In this document: positions 1 to 10,765 of the stretch, piece after piece | How positions within the stretch are numbered: the first letter of the stretch is position 1 | How the letters are laid out: every line of letters begins with the position of its first letter | Origin: Pratylenchus scribneri | Lineage: Eukaryota; Nematoda; Chromadorea; Rhabditida; Pratylenchidae | Direction: 5' to 3' | Length of the DNA stretch: 64,000 bases | NCBI GenBank assembly: GCA_030063045.1 | Contig: JAQSEB010000012.1 | Coordinates: 1,860,001 to 1,924,000, forward strand | The notes under the pieces: generated by a model | Database searches by the model: none | The model's input: the letters and a program-made list of their open reading frames with translations, nothing else | Told to the model about the DNA's origin: nothing | Position numbers and translations under genes: made by a program

Positions 1-1040
1 TAAAACCCAAACCCTAACACCAAAGGGGGGACCTTCACTTTTTCCTCACTTTTTCCAAGGTGACCCAAAAACGGGATGTGTAAACGAGACAAGTACCGGT
101 ATAATTACCACCCTGAATTTTGAATTATTTTTACAATACACGCGTTTGATATTAAAAGGGGGCCACTCTGGCTAATTTTTAATCTCAATATGTGTTCCAT
201 TCTCTAATATTCAATAAAACATTCCAAAAATATTTACGCTTTCAATTTGGAGGTTCAAAGAACAAATACTCATTTCCCTTTAAATAACATTAAAATCTGT
301 CTCAATTGATGTTGATGTGTGTTTAGAATATGCGCGCGCACTCCATATTCCCTTGACGCATTTGTGCCTAACATTAAATGAACACATTGAATACATTAAT
401 CTGTCACAAAAATTGGATAATAAAAACATTGTAAATTCGCGTATTTATTATGCCCAAAATGTGCAACCTTTTATATGCTCTTTTTTTCCCCTTATTTTTT
501 TTATTAAACGTTCCGTTTAATCTTTGTGCATTGAGTACAAAAAATTTTCTCATAAACAATTACCAAATTTTAAATCTTTGAAATTAGTCAGTCGTGCAAA
601 TTGCGAAATTGGGAATATAGTAAAATAAAAAGAAATTTTTAAGGAAATAAATTTTATTTTACACTTATAATATAAAGAGTAAAAGATTAAAGTCGATTTG
701 GTATTTTAGGACTAGGATTGTTCTCAAAAATTCAGGATAAAAATAAAATTTGAAATTTTTAGCCCAAGTAATTAAAAATAGCAAAAATTGAAAGCTGTAT
801 TTTTACGAAAATCACAGTTGGCAATTCTTTTTGTATAGCTCTCTAGACAATTCGGGAAGAAGCCATTTCCTAAAAGTCCGCTAAAAACTACTTATAATAT
901 AATTTTTATTAATAATCAAAAATTTTGGCGTTTCCTAAAAAAAAATTTAGAATTATGTATTTCACTAAAAGACATTTAACATTTTTAAATTTTCTTAAAA
1001 TGAAAATTTTTATAATTTAGAACAAAATTAGTTTCCAAAA
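1..1040. other. AT-rich 5' flank of the nuclear receptor gene
   Basis: No convincing exon is seen. The one open frame (317-520 +) is short, has no recognisable motif and has the composition of the surrounding AT-rich DNA. The stretch probably contains the upstream region of the gene starting at 1041, but no TATA-like box close to that start is distinctive in so AT-rich a background. Confidence 0.4.
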
Positions 1041-4000
1041 ATGCATCCAATAAACTCTGCAATCGGCGGGACAAATTTGTCGTCATCATCTACAAATATT
1101 CATCAACAAAATACAACATCCTCTCATTCATTATTCCAACCATTTTCATCACCTTCTTCGGCAACTTCATCACCATCGGCGAATTTCTCGCCAATGAACA
1201 CGGTTAAATATAAAAATTTGGGGAAAAAAATTTTGTTCAAAAATTTGTCGACAATAATTTTCGATATAAAAGGTCAAAAACTGCATTTTAAGTTTATTTA
1301 ATTTATATTTGACCATTTTGGTAAACAAATGTCAACATTTACAAAATCTACCATATCAATGGTAAAAGTTGGCATTTTATTTTCCAAAATTGTCATAAAT
1401 TAGACTAAATTTAACCCATATATTTGTCTTTAAGTTTGGAAGAAAATACATAATTTTAAAAAATTTTATAAAAAAAAGAAAATTCTTGGACGATTATTAA
1501 CCCTAAAATAAATCTACTCAAATTAATTAATTAAATTAATTTTCCATTCATTTTATTTTCATTTTAAGCAGCAACAAGCAGCTGGCACCACATTTCGTCC
1601 CTGTTCCATTTGTTGTGGCCCTAGTAATGGCTTCTATTTTGGTGTCCTCTCCTGCCGAGCATGTGCCTCCTTTTTTCGGCGATCCGCATTGGAAAAGAGG
1701 CAATACGAATGCCGGAGGGGCGGACAATGCGAAATTCGGGCAGGTCAGAATCAAAGAGAATTAATAAATTTTTGAATAAATTTCAAACCCATAAAATTTT
1801 TTTACAATGAAATTTTAATAAAATTAACAAAAATTATTCAAAAACATAAATTGTTAATCTTTATAAAAAATATATAAAATTTATTAAATTTTGTTTATTT
1901 TTTTTATTTTCTTGAAAAAGGATTAGAGCAAAAAAATATTTGTGAAAAAAAGAAAAAAAAATTAATTATGAATAATTGTTAATTAATAATTATAATTAAT
2001 TATTTTTCATGATTTAAAAATTTTTAAAAAAAATTTAAAATAGATTCTTTAATAGGAATTAAAAGGAAAGCACAATTTCTTTGTATTTTAAAAATAAAAA
2101 TATGAAAGAATTAAACCCATATATTTTTCTCAATAAGTATTTAATATAATTTAAGATAAAATTGCAAATTTCAAAAAGAATTACCCAATGAAGAATCAAA
2201 AAAATTTCTAAAAATGAAAAATTTCTTTAATTTTAAAGGAAAAATAAAATAAAAACATATCAATTTTCAGTATACATTTTATTTTAAAATTTGCAATAAT
2301 GCAGAATAGTCCCAATTCTTTTTTCCTAATATTAAATTAATTTTGCAAAAAATTAAACCCATAAACTATTGTTAATAAATATTTCATAAAATTTAAGAAA
2401 AATTGTTATTTTTCATAAGTTTATCGAAATAATTCAGAATGTTCAAAAAATAATTTAATTGAAAAAATCCGGTGAATTTTTACAGAAAATAAATATAAAA
2501 TTACATTCATTCATAGCATTTCTTAAATACTAAAATTTTCAATAATTTCAGAAGGAATGCGCAACTCATGTCGAGCCTGCCGTCTCCGTACATGCATTGA
2601 GGCAGGAATGAACATTGATATGACACCAATTTCTTCATCCACAATAACAAATCCATCTTCTACTTCAACCGCCACAAATTCAATCAACCCAACTATTTCT
2701 ACGGCAAACACCTTCATGATTTCGCCAACAAACACAATGAGTTTGTATTTCGTTATTCATCTAGGAAAATTTTTTTAGTTTATAAAGTAAATAAAAATAT
2801 TGTCCTTTTTTTAACTTTTTTGCAAATCATTTCTTTATTATTATTTAAACTTAGAAAAATAAATTTTTTAATTATTAAAGACCAATCGTAACTAACATTA
2901 ATTTTAAAAAAATAAAAATTGAATACTTAAAGAAAAATTGTTTTTTTTTCACCTTATAAAATAATTATTTATTTTTATGGGTTGAAGAATTTTATTACAC
3001 TCTATATAACTGTCCTAACAATTTTTTATATTTATTTTTAAAGAAAATATTTTTTAAACCAAATTTTAAAAAAATTTTAAATTTATTTAAAAATAATACA
3101 TTTTTCAGTTCCAAGTTCTTCTACGGAAATTTTGCATCCGCCGGGCACATCAATGAGCCACTTAAATTCGTCTTCGAAGGTTATTTTATTTTAAGATTAT
3201 TCAAAACATTTTTTGAATCGGAAAAAGAGCAAAAACCAAATTCCTTTTATAAATTTCGATTCTTCAAATTTAAATTTTTAAGGAAAAATTATTCTTTTTA
3301 TTTCATTCAAAATTTAAATTTTTTATAATTCTATTATAAAAATATTTTAATTTCATTTTAATTAAAATAAATTTTTTAAATAAAACATGAAAAAAGAAAA
3401 ATTTTCGCAACTATTCGCTAATAAATAACTTAATCCTATTCAGCTCTCAATGGATATGTCCTTTGATTTGTGCATTCCAAATATCCTTCAAATGGCCCAA
3501 TCATTGCGAAATTTCCAAAATGGCCACAAAGCATTGGTAAATGTGCTAATCGGCAAATTGGATTTGTCAACGGAATGCAAAAAAGAAGTATATTTTATTT
3601 TATTTTTATTATTATTTTAATTTTCAAAATTTTTATATAGATCAGTCTGACGATGATTTATTAATCAAATTATTTTTTTGGGCATTATTTATTAAATTTA
3701 AGACAAAAAATTTATGAGTTGCAATTTTTTAATAATTTTTTACTATTTTAATTTCTTTCGTTATAATTTTATTTTTAAATTAATTTTTTATATATTTTTG
3801 ATTTTTAAATAACTGATAACGGTTGATAATTTTTCTATTCTCTGTTGTCAAAAATTTTTTGATAATCTTTTTTAAACCTTTCGAAAATCATTTCTGATTT
3901 TTTAAAAAATTTTCTATTTATTTTTTGTTTTAAAATATTATTTTTAAATTAAAAAAAATATAAAATTATATTTTCCAAATTTCATTCAAGTTTCGGCCAA

Positions 4001-6863
4001 TCACCCTCGAGGAGCACATCAACTTGGATCGTGGACAAATCACAATGATGCTGAATCTGCTACGCGAATATTTCCCACCATTGGATGGACTCAACAATGA
4101 AACAAAAGTGATTTTAATTATTTTCTGATTTTTCAGGTTAAATTTACAAAATTATTTTAATTCGGCTTGTATATTCAAAGGCCTTTTTTTAATTAAATTT
4201 AAAAATTTTCAAGGAAATAAGTCTGCTAAAAATTGAAATTTCTTATGAGTTTTAAATTTTTACGTTATCTTTTCTTACTTTAAAATAAATTTTTTTTTAT
4301 CTAGGTAATAACATTTTGATTTTTTATTAAAAATTATTCTTTCAAATTTTAAAATTTTAGATTATTTTAATAAAATTTAAAAAAAAATTAATTTTTTCAG
4401 GTTGCAATCCTCAAATGCTTCCATCTACAATTGTGCCAAATTCGAAATGCGGAATATGCCGTAAATTTTTTATGAAAAATTGAATAGAATTATTATTTAA
4501 TATTTTTTAAATTTATTTTTGTTTTAATAAATGATCTTGACCATCGCGCTTCTTTAAAGAATAAAAAATTATTTATCTTTTTATGTTCATATTAGAATGA
4601 AAAATTTATAGGATGTAAAAATAAAATTTTATTTTTTAATTTTATTAAAATTTCACAAATATAATTTTATAAAGATAATTTATAAAAAAAATTTCATTTC
4701 TTTCTCATCCCACAGATCCAAACATTTCCGGGAGTAGAAAAATTTGACAAGCATTTGTTGCATCCGGGCTGTGGCATTGATCGAAACAATTTGGAACATT
4801 TCTTCTCCACAACGGAATCGCCAGAGGAGCATATTCGGTAAATTTTTTAAATATTAATAAAATAATTCTATAAAATTACCACCTATAAATTATTATTTAA
4901 AACAGGGGTCAATTATTTTTACAAAAATGGATAAAACCAATAATGTAAAATTTTTCAAAATTTAAACATTTTTTCATAATCTAAATATCTCAATTAATTC
5001 TGCTCGATGATGATTGAGCTAATTGTTTTCGCATGAAAAATAAAATTTTGAGAGTTTTTCATGTGATACATCCAAATGCAATGCTAGGTTTTTAAAAAAT
5101 ATATTTAATTGTTTATTAATTTTTTCATTTTTTCCCATTAATTAGTCTTTGCATTCCATTGATGGGTCGAATTGCTGCATTCGTTATGAATCGTTATCGG
5201 CCATTGGCCATCAATCCAATGGAATTTGCCGCATTGGCTCGTCTTTTACTTTATAACAATGGTAAACGATTTATTTGAGCATCCGAATTGGAAATTGCAT
5301 TTTTTTGCATTCATTTTTAAATGGAAATTTTTTTATATTTATATTGTAAACTTTCCTTTAATTTTTCAAATTTATAAAATGTCTATTTTAAGATTTTAAT
5401 ATAAACTATTTGTAATATGAGATGCAAAAAATTTATTTTAAATAGAAAATTTTAATTTTTTATAATATTTCTTGTTGGCATAATTGTTTGCATATAAAAT
5501 GTATATTTATTTAGGTTTTAATATAAATTATTTTAAATAAATTCTTTATGAGATGCAAAAAAATTTGAAAAAATTTTAATTTTTATTTGAAATTTTATGG
5601 ATACAAAAATTTATAATAAATATTATAAATTTTTGCAGAAGAAGCTATTTCTTACATTTAATAAATTAGCAATTAAATTTTATTTTCATATTAAGAATTT
5701 AATAAATTTAAAAAAATTAAACATTTTTCTAATAAAATTTAACAAATAATAAATTATTAAGTATTTATTAATAAAAATAAGCAATTTTAAGCTGAATATT
5801 TTTTTCAGTGGATCGTTTCATCACATTGCCTCCAGAATATGTGGCCCAACGGAATGTGATTTACACAGAATTGCATACACTTTTGGTTCAACAATTCAAC
5901 GGTGATAGCAGTAAAATTGCAGTCCGATTTGGTCAATTAATGACATTGATGTTGGATTTAGTGGTAATCATTTTAAGGGGGGAAATATGAAAAAAATAAT
6001 TAAATTGTAATTGATCAAAAAAAATTGAGATCAAAACTTTTTTAAATTGAATTTATTGATAAAAGATTGCATTTCCATTTATTATATTTGAAATTAAATT
6101 ATTTAATGGGATTTGCAATTTAATTTCTTTTTTTATTGCATCTCATAAAAAATCTTTGAATAAAAGATAATACTATAATATGAAATACCTTTAGTTCTAT
6201 TTAAAATACTTTATGATGTTCGAAAGTCGAATAAAAAATTAAAATAATGAAAAAATTGGAAAAAATTGTCCTGCTCCCAATTTGTTCTGAAATTGGCAAA
6301 CTAATTTTTTTGAAGAAATTAAATGCGAATTTCCTTTTGTGAAATGGGAGAAAATATTTGTTAAATTTCTTTTTTTTACAGAATTTGACCTACGAAATGG
6401 AAGAACTCTTCACAATTTTGAAGGCATGTGATTTATTGAATAAAATTTACAATTTTAGACAATATTTCCCATCAAATAAAATTTAATATTTTTTATAATA
6501 ATTTATATTGATTTAAAAATGAAAATTTTAGTCAAAATTAATTTTAAAAATAAAAAATTATTTAATCAGATATTTTTGCCCCCGGTTGCTTGTGGCGATG
6601 TATGGGAAGATTTACTGAATGCCAAATCAAAAGAATCAATTATTTGCGAAGACAAAACTTCAACAAAAACAACAAAGGTGGCCACAAATGAACGGACAAA
6701 TTCAACAAAATTAAGTGGCCAAAATATAGGACAAAAAATAAATACAGGAGGAGAAGGAGTGGAAAAATGCGAGGAGGAAAATAATATTGTCGATATTTTG
6801 GGCCAACGCGATGATAATGATGAAATGCGTGAAATAAATTATGAAATAAAGAAATGTGGATAA
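1041..6863 (+). CDS. Nuclear hormone receptor, 12 exons, about 548 aa
   Basis: Predicted ligand-regulated transcription factor acting in the nucleus. Exons: 1041-1202, 1569-1743, 2552-2740, 3109-3179, 3444-3587, 3991-4107, 4401-4460, 4716-4837, 5146-5261, 5809-5963, 6382-6423, 6570-6863. Phases agree throughout and total 549 codons including stop. The DNA-binding domain spans exons 2 and 3: finger 1 holds CSIC and the P-box CRACASFFRR, and finger 2 holds CRRGGQC followed by CRACR. The second finger has ten residues between its second and third cysteines by this splicing, where nine is commoner. Ser/Thr/Asn-rich linkers precede and follow the fingers. Exons 5-12 give a helical ligand-binding domain, with the segment VACGDVWEDLL near its end, then a charged tail. 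The intron after exon 11 needs a GC donor (AAG/GCATGT) to keep this frame. The P-box is of the divergent type common in expanded nematode receptor families; no orthologue is assigned. Confidence 0.9.
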
Positions 6864-7371
6864 TTAAAGTTATTAGAATATTTACCTAATAAATTTGTAT
6901 AAAAATTTTAATACAATTTATTTTTTATTATTTGAATTCATTTCAATTGAAGTTACAAAATTTGTTAAAGTCAATTGATTAGGAAATTGATCGATATAAT
7001 TTGATATCAAAAAAAATAATTTCATAATTTTACAGACTCCGAATGTATTTTCTGCTAGTGTTAAAGAGATAGATACCCTTAAATCCATTTTCTGAGAATT
7101 GAGTCTATTATTGAAAATTTTGATCAATAATTTGTATTGATTCTTTGGATTTAAAATTGATTGCAAATTAAAATTCAAAATAAGCCGATTTATTTAAAAA
7201 AAAAGAAAATTAAATTAAGAGTCAAAATCAAGAATTGAAATTTCAAAAATATTTTACGATTAAATGAGAAAATAATGGAATTTAATTAATAAGAAAAAAT
7301 CAATATATATGTATGATCATATCTTCTTCATTTTCTGGATTCTGCAAATCTTTGGCCACCAGAGTAAAGTT
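6864..7371. other. Convergent intergenic region, no gene seen
   Basis: This lies between the 3' end of the nuclear receptor gene (+) and the 3' end of the next gene (-). The sequence is AT-rich, with an AATAAA-like run soon after the receptor stop at about 6888. The 86-codon minus-strand frame at 6918-7178 has no exon-like features. Confidence 0.4.
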
Positions 7372-9399
7372 TTAAAACTCCTTAATTTAAAATACATATC
7401 ATAAAAATATTTAAAAATGCATTTTTTACCCCGATTCCGGTGATTCCCACAATGACATATGGCAAAGACAATTTTTCCAACTGCAAAATTTGCTTCTCCC
7501 AATCTGGCTTTATTTCTTCTTTGCCTTTTGCGTGTCGAATAAGGAATAGCCGTGAAATATAATCCCATTGTTGTCGATTTGCATTCGGAACCGCATTTGG
7601 ATTTGGATAGAGGGAGAGAACTTCTCCAGTCTTATCATTTTCCATGCTAAAATTTGGATAATCTGTTGGTCCCCAGCCAAATGATATTATGAAATTAGCC
7701 GGTTGAGATGTACCAATGAATTGCTAAAATTTTTAAAAATAAATTCCAAACTTTTATTAGAGTTTATAACGCTTTTGTAATCTAGGGAAGGGAGATTTTT
7801 ATGGCTCAAAATTTTTTTGATTCAAATTATAGCTTAATTGATAAATTTGGACCAGCTGAATTTGAATCTACCAAGAGTTACACATAAAACAAAAAAAAAT
7901 AAAAAGTTATCACTAGAGGTCGGCAAAATGTCTTCTGCTGGATTCCGGACTGGATTTTTTTCCCTAAATTTCATGCTGGACTGGATCCGGTGCTGGATAA
8001 TCCAGCAAAATCCAGATCCAGCAAAATCCAGCGCTGGATCCAATCCAGCGCCGATTTCTAGTTATAACCATTTCAAATTTCGACTAAGATTAGGCTTAAA
8101 TTTAATCTTTAACGGGCATTCGTTTTTTTTTGAATTTTTTTGATATAATAATAAAATAAGAGATTCCTACTCAGCTCGTCGAGTCATTAACATTTGAAGA
8201 ATTTTGAAAAATTTTGGATATAAAGCATATTATTACATAAATTAAAAATAATAAAATAAAAGAACCTCTTTGATTTTTTCAATAAGATTAATTTGTACGG
8301 CTTCACCACGGTTAAATTCGAGCAATTTTGGCTTTTGGTCGTCAACAAGGGATTTGTTCAACCATTTGACCAATGATTCAATGTCCACTTGATGATAGGT
8401 TTGAATCTCTTTCATTGCTTGAACATTTTCAATTAGAGCAAATGCATTTTGATTGAATCGCAAAAAATCTGCGAAACGTCCACATCCAAGTGAAAAGGCC
8501 TTTTTTGCCAGCATTTTGAACAATCGTTGAATTTGACCAAAATTATCATTGGAATTGCAGATATTAACTTCAATAGAATCAAAAGTTAAGCAAAATCCAT
8601 TTAATTTTGGGAGAATGCATTCAATGAATTGCATAATTTGGCCATTCAGAAAACTGCAAAACACATATAAGCCTTGCTATTTTGTTCAATTGTATAATTT
8701 TCTTACTGAATCCTAATCTGGTCAAATCCAGTGATGTAGTTTGGCGGTTGGATTGTAGCTATTGGAATGTCCCATTCGATGATTTCCCATTCATTCTTTT
8801 CTTTCCATCCTTTCAATTTGGCTTGATAAATTCCATTTGATTCTTCAAACCCAAATTCCAAAATATAATCAATATTGCGTGGCTTCACGTTTCCATGCAA
8901 TTTTGGCCAACATAATTGTCTGAATATCTCGCATGAGGTGCTCAATTTGGAATCGGCCATTTCTTTGCGTTTAATCCATGGCAAAGAATCAATCAGCCAA
9001 TTCGACACAGACACACTTAACATTTTTTTATTCCTTCAAATTTTATATATTTTTTAAACCTTTTTCTTTTCAACAATTTTGGACTTTTTTCGTCCATTTT
9101 TTCTTCCAAATCCTTGGATTTCTCTTCATCTTGGAGATTTGGGTTTGCAGCAATTTGTTGTGTTGGATTTTCCTGCTTAATTAAAAAATAACAATAAGTT
9201 TTTAAAAATTTTCATAAATTGTCAAAGAAACTTGGAATTTTTCCGCTTCCATTGTTTCAATTTTTTCCAACAATTTTGTATTTTGTTCTTTTATTTCGTT
9301 GTTTTTCTTCGTCAATTCGGTATTTTGCTTTTCAGCTTTCTCCAATTTTTCCTTCAAAGTATTCATTTCGTTAATCAATTTCGAATTTTCATCAGACAT
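7372..9399 (-). CDS. Unrecognised lineage-specific protein, paralogue 1 (coiled coil + conserved core)
   Basis: I do not recognise the family. Six exons can be built by comparison with the tandem paralogue at 10766-13311. Exon 1 (9232-9399) starts at MSDEN and encodes a 56-aa charged heptad-like coiled coil. Exon 2 is Lys/Glu-rich. Exon 3 (about 8707-9015) contains NWLIDSLPWIKRKEMADS and later PPNYITGFDQIRI. Exon 4 (about 8262-8655) contains FLNGQIMQFIE and FGQIQRLFKMLAKKA. Exon 5 (about 7433-7723) ends VIVGITGIG. The last exon is only the codons GAG TTT TAA. An upstream in-frame ATG at 9438 exists, but MSDEN is the start conserved in both paralogues. The intron between exons 2 and 3 is about 45 bp and removes an apparent stop. 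Total is about 430 aa, with no signal peptide or membrane segment, so a cytosolic or nuclear role is likely. Function unknown. Confidence 0.75.
7914..8060. mobile_element. hAT-like MITE with GGAT/ATCC-AGC motif interior
   Basis: A 147-bp insert in intron 4 of the minus-strand gene. Ends read TAGAGGTCGGC and GCCGATTTCTA (near-perfect inverted repeats). The flanks are GTTATCAC (7906-7913) and GTTATAAC (8061-8068), a 7/8 match typical of an 8-bp target duplication. The interior is almost entirely repeats of CTGGATCC/CCAGC in both orientations. Confidence 0.75.
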
Positions 9400-9404
9400 T
9401 GTTC

Positions 9405-9710
9405 TAAAATCTTTGATGTAAAATTTGTCGAAAAGCACAATTCTGGAAAAGTGAACAAAATTATCAATAAAAGGACAAAAGCCAAATAAAATGAATGTAA
9501 TGTAAACAAAAAAAGGGGGAAATGTTCAGTTTTAAGTGAAGATTGAAGAGAAGAATATTTTCTCCGTCTCTACTTATATAATTGATTGGGATTATTTATT
9601 TATTTCGTCTCTCTTATTAGTTATTATAAGTATAATTGATTGGGATTATTTTTTTTATTTATTTATAAAATTAATGAAATGATAGTCGAAAAGTTACAAA
9701 TATTTTGTGT
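9405..9710. other. Upstream region of paralogue 1
   Basis: Sequence 5' of the minus-strand gene. The first part (to about 9560) resembles the corresponding flank of the second paralogue (13315-13520), including an AAAAAGGGGGAAATGTTCAG-like stretch, so the duplication included upstream DNA. Nothing else is identified. Confidence 0.5.
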
Positions 9711-9711
9711 T

Positions 9712-10490
9712 TTTATTCCTTAAAACATTTTGTTCCTTTTAACATTATGTTTTTGTTTCCCAAACATTTTATGTTTTTTGTTTCCTCAAACATTTTGTGT
9801 TTTTGTTCTTTCAAACATATTTATTTTTGTTCTTCCATACATTTTGGGTTTTTTGTTCATCCAAACATTTTGTGTTTTTGTTTCTTCCAAACATTTTGTA
9901 TATTTGTTCATCCAAACATTTTGTGTTTTTGTTCATCCAAACATTTTATGTTTTTGTTCATCCAAACATTTTGTGTTTTTGCTTCTTCCAAACATTTTGT
10001 GTTTTTGTTTCTTCCAAACATTTTGTGTTTTTGTTTATTCCAAACATTTTGTGTTTTTGTTTCTTCCAAACATTTTGTGTTTTTGTTTCTTCCAAACATT
10101 TTGTGTTTTTGTTCATCCAAATATTTTGTGTTTTTGTTTCTTTCAAACATTTTGTGTTTTTGTTCATCCAAACATTTTGTGTTTTTGTTTCTTTCAAACA
10201 TTTTGTATATTTGTTCATCCAAACATTTTGTGTTTTTGTTCATCCAAACATTTTGTGTTTTTGTTCATCCAAACATTTTGTGTTTTTGTTTCTTTCAAAC
10301 ATTTTGTGTTTTTGTTTCTTTCAAACATTTTGTATATTTGTTCATCCAAACATTTTGTGTTTTTGTTCATCCAAACATTTTGTGTTTTTGTTTCTTTCAA
10401 ACATTTTGTGTTTTTGTTCATCCAAACATTTTGTGTTTTTGTTTCTTCCAAACATTTTGTGTTTTTGTTATCAATCCAAACATTTTGTTG
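9712..10490. repeat. Minisatellite, about 25-27 bp unit
   Basis: About 30 tandem copies of a unit like TTTTGTTCATCCAAACATT, alternating between variants with GTTCATCC, GTTTCTTCC, GTTTCTTTC and GTATATTTG. The units contain no stop codon in several frames, so long open frames appear on both strands as artefacts (three overlapping frames over 9705-10564 +, others on -). It sits between the two paralogous genes. Confidence 0.95.
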
Positions 10491-10765
10491 TCGTTTTCTC
10501 ATGCAAAGGAATATTTTCATACGAAAAATTTTCAAATATTTTGTTCATAAATAAATTATTTTAATAATATTTAACATCAATGAAATAATTAAAATTAAAT
10601 GAATAAAATAAAATCAAGATTGAGTTAAAAATATTTATCATTAACAAGATGTTCAAAAATAATGAATTTAATTTATGATCAAAAAATTCAATGTAATTAT
10701 AATTTGAATGTCTTCTTCAATTTCTTGGTTTTTCAATTCTCTGCCCATAATTTCCAAACATAATT

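Noticed and set aside
1..60. Telomere-like CCCTAA text at the left edge
   Set aside because: Only a couple of irregular CCCTAA/CCCAAA units; nematode telomeres are long runs of TTAGGC.
9705..10564. Long overlapping open frames on both strands (up to 281 codons)
   Set aside because: They arise from a stop-free minisatellite whose unit length is not a multiple of three; there are no exon signals or protein-like composition.
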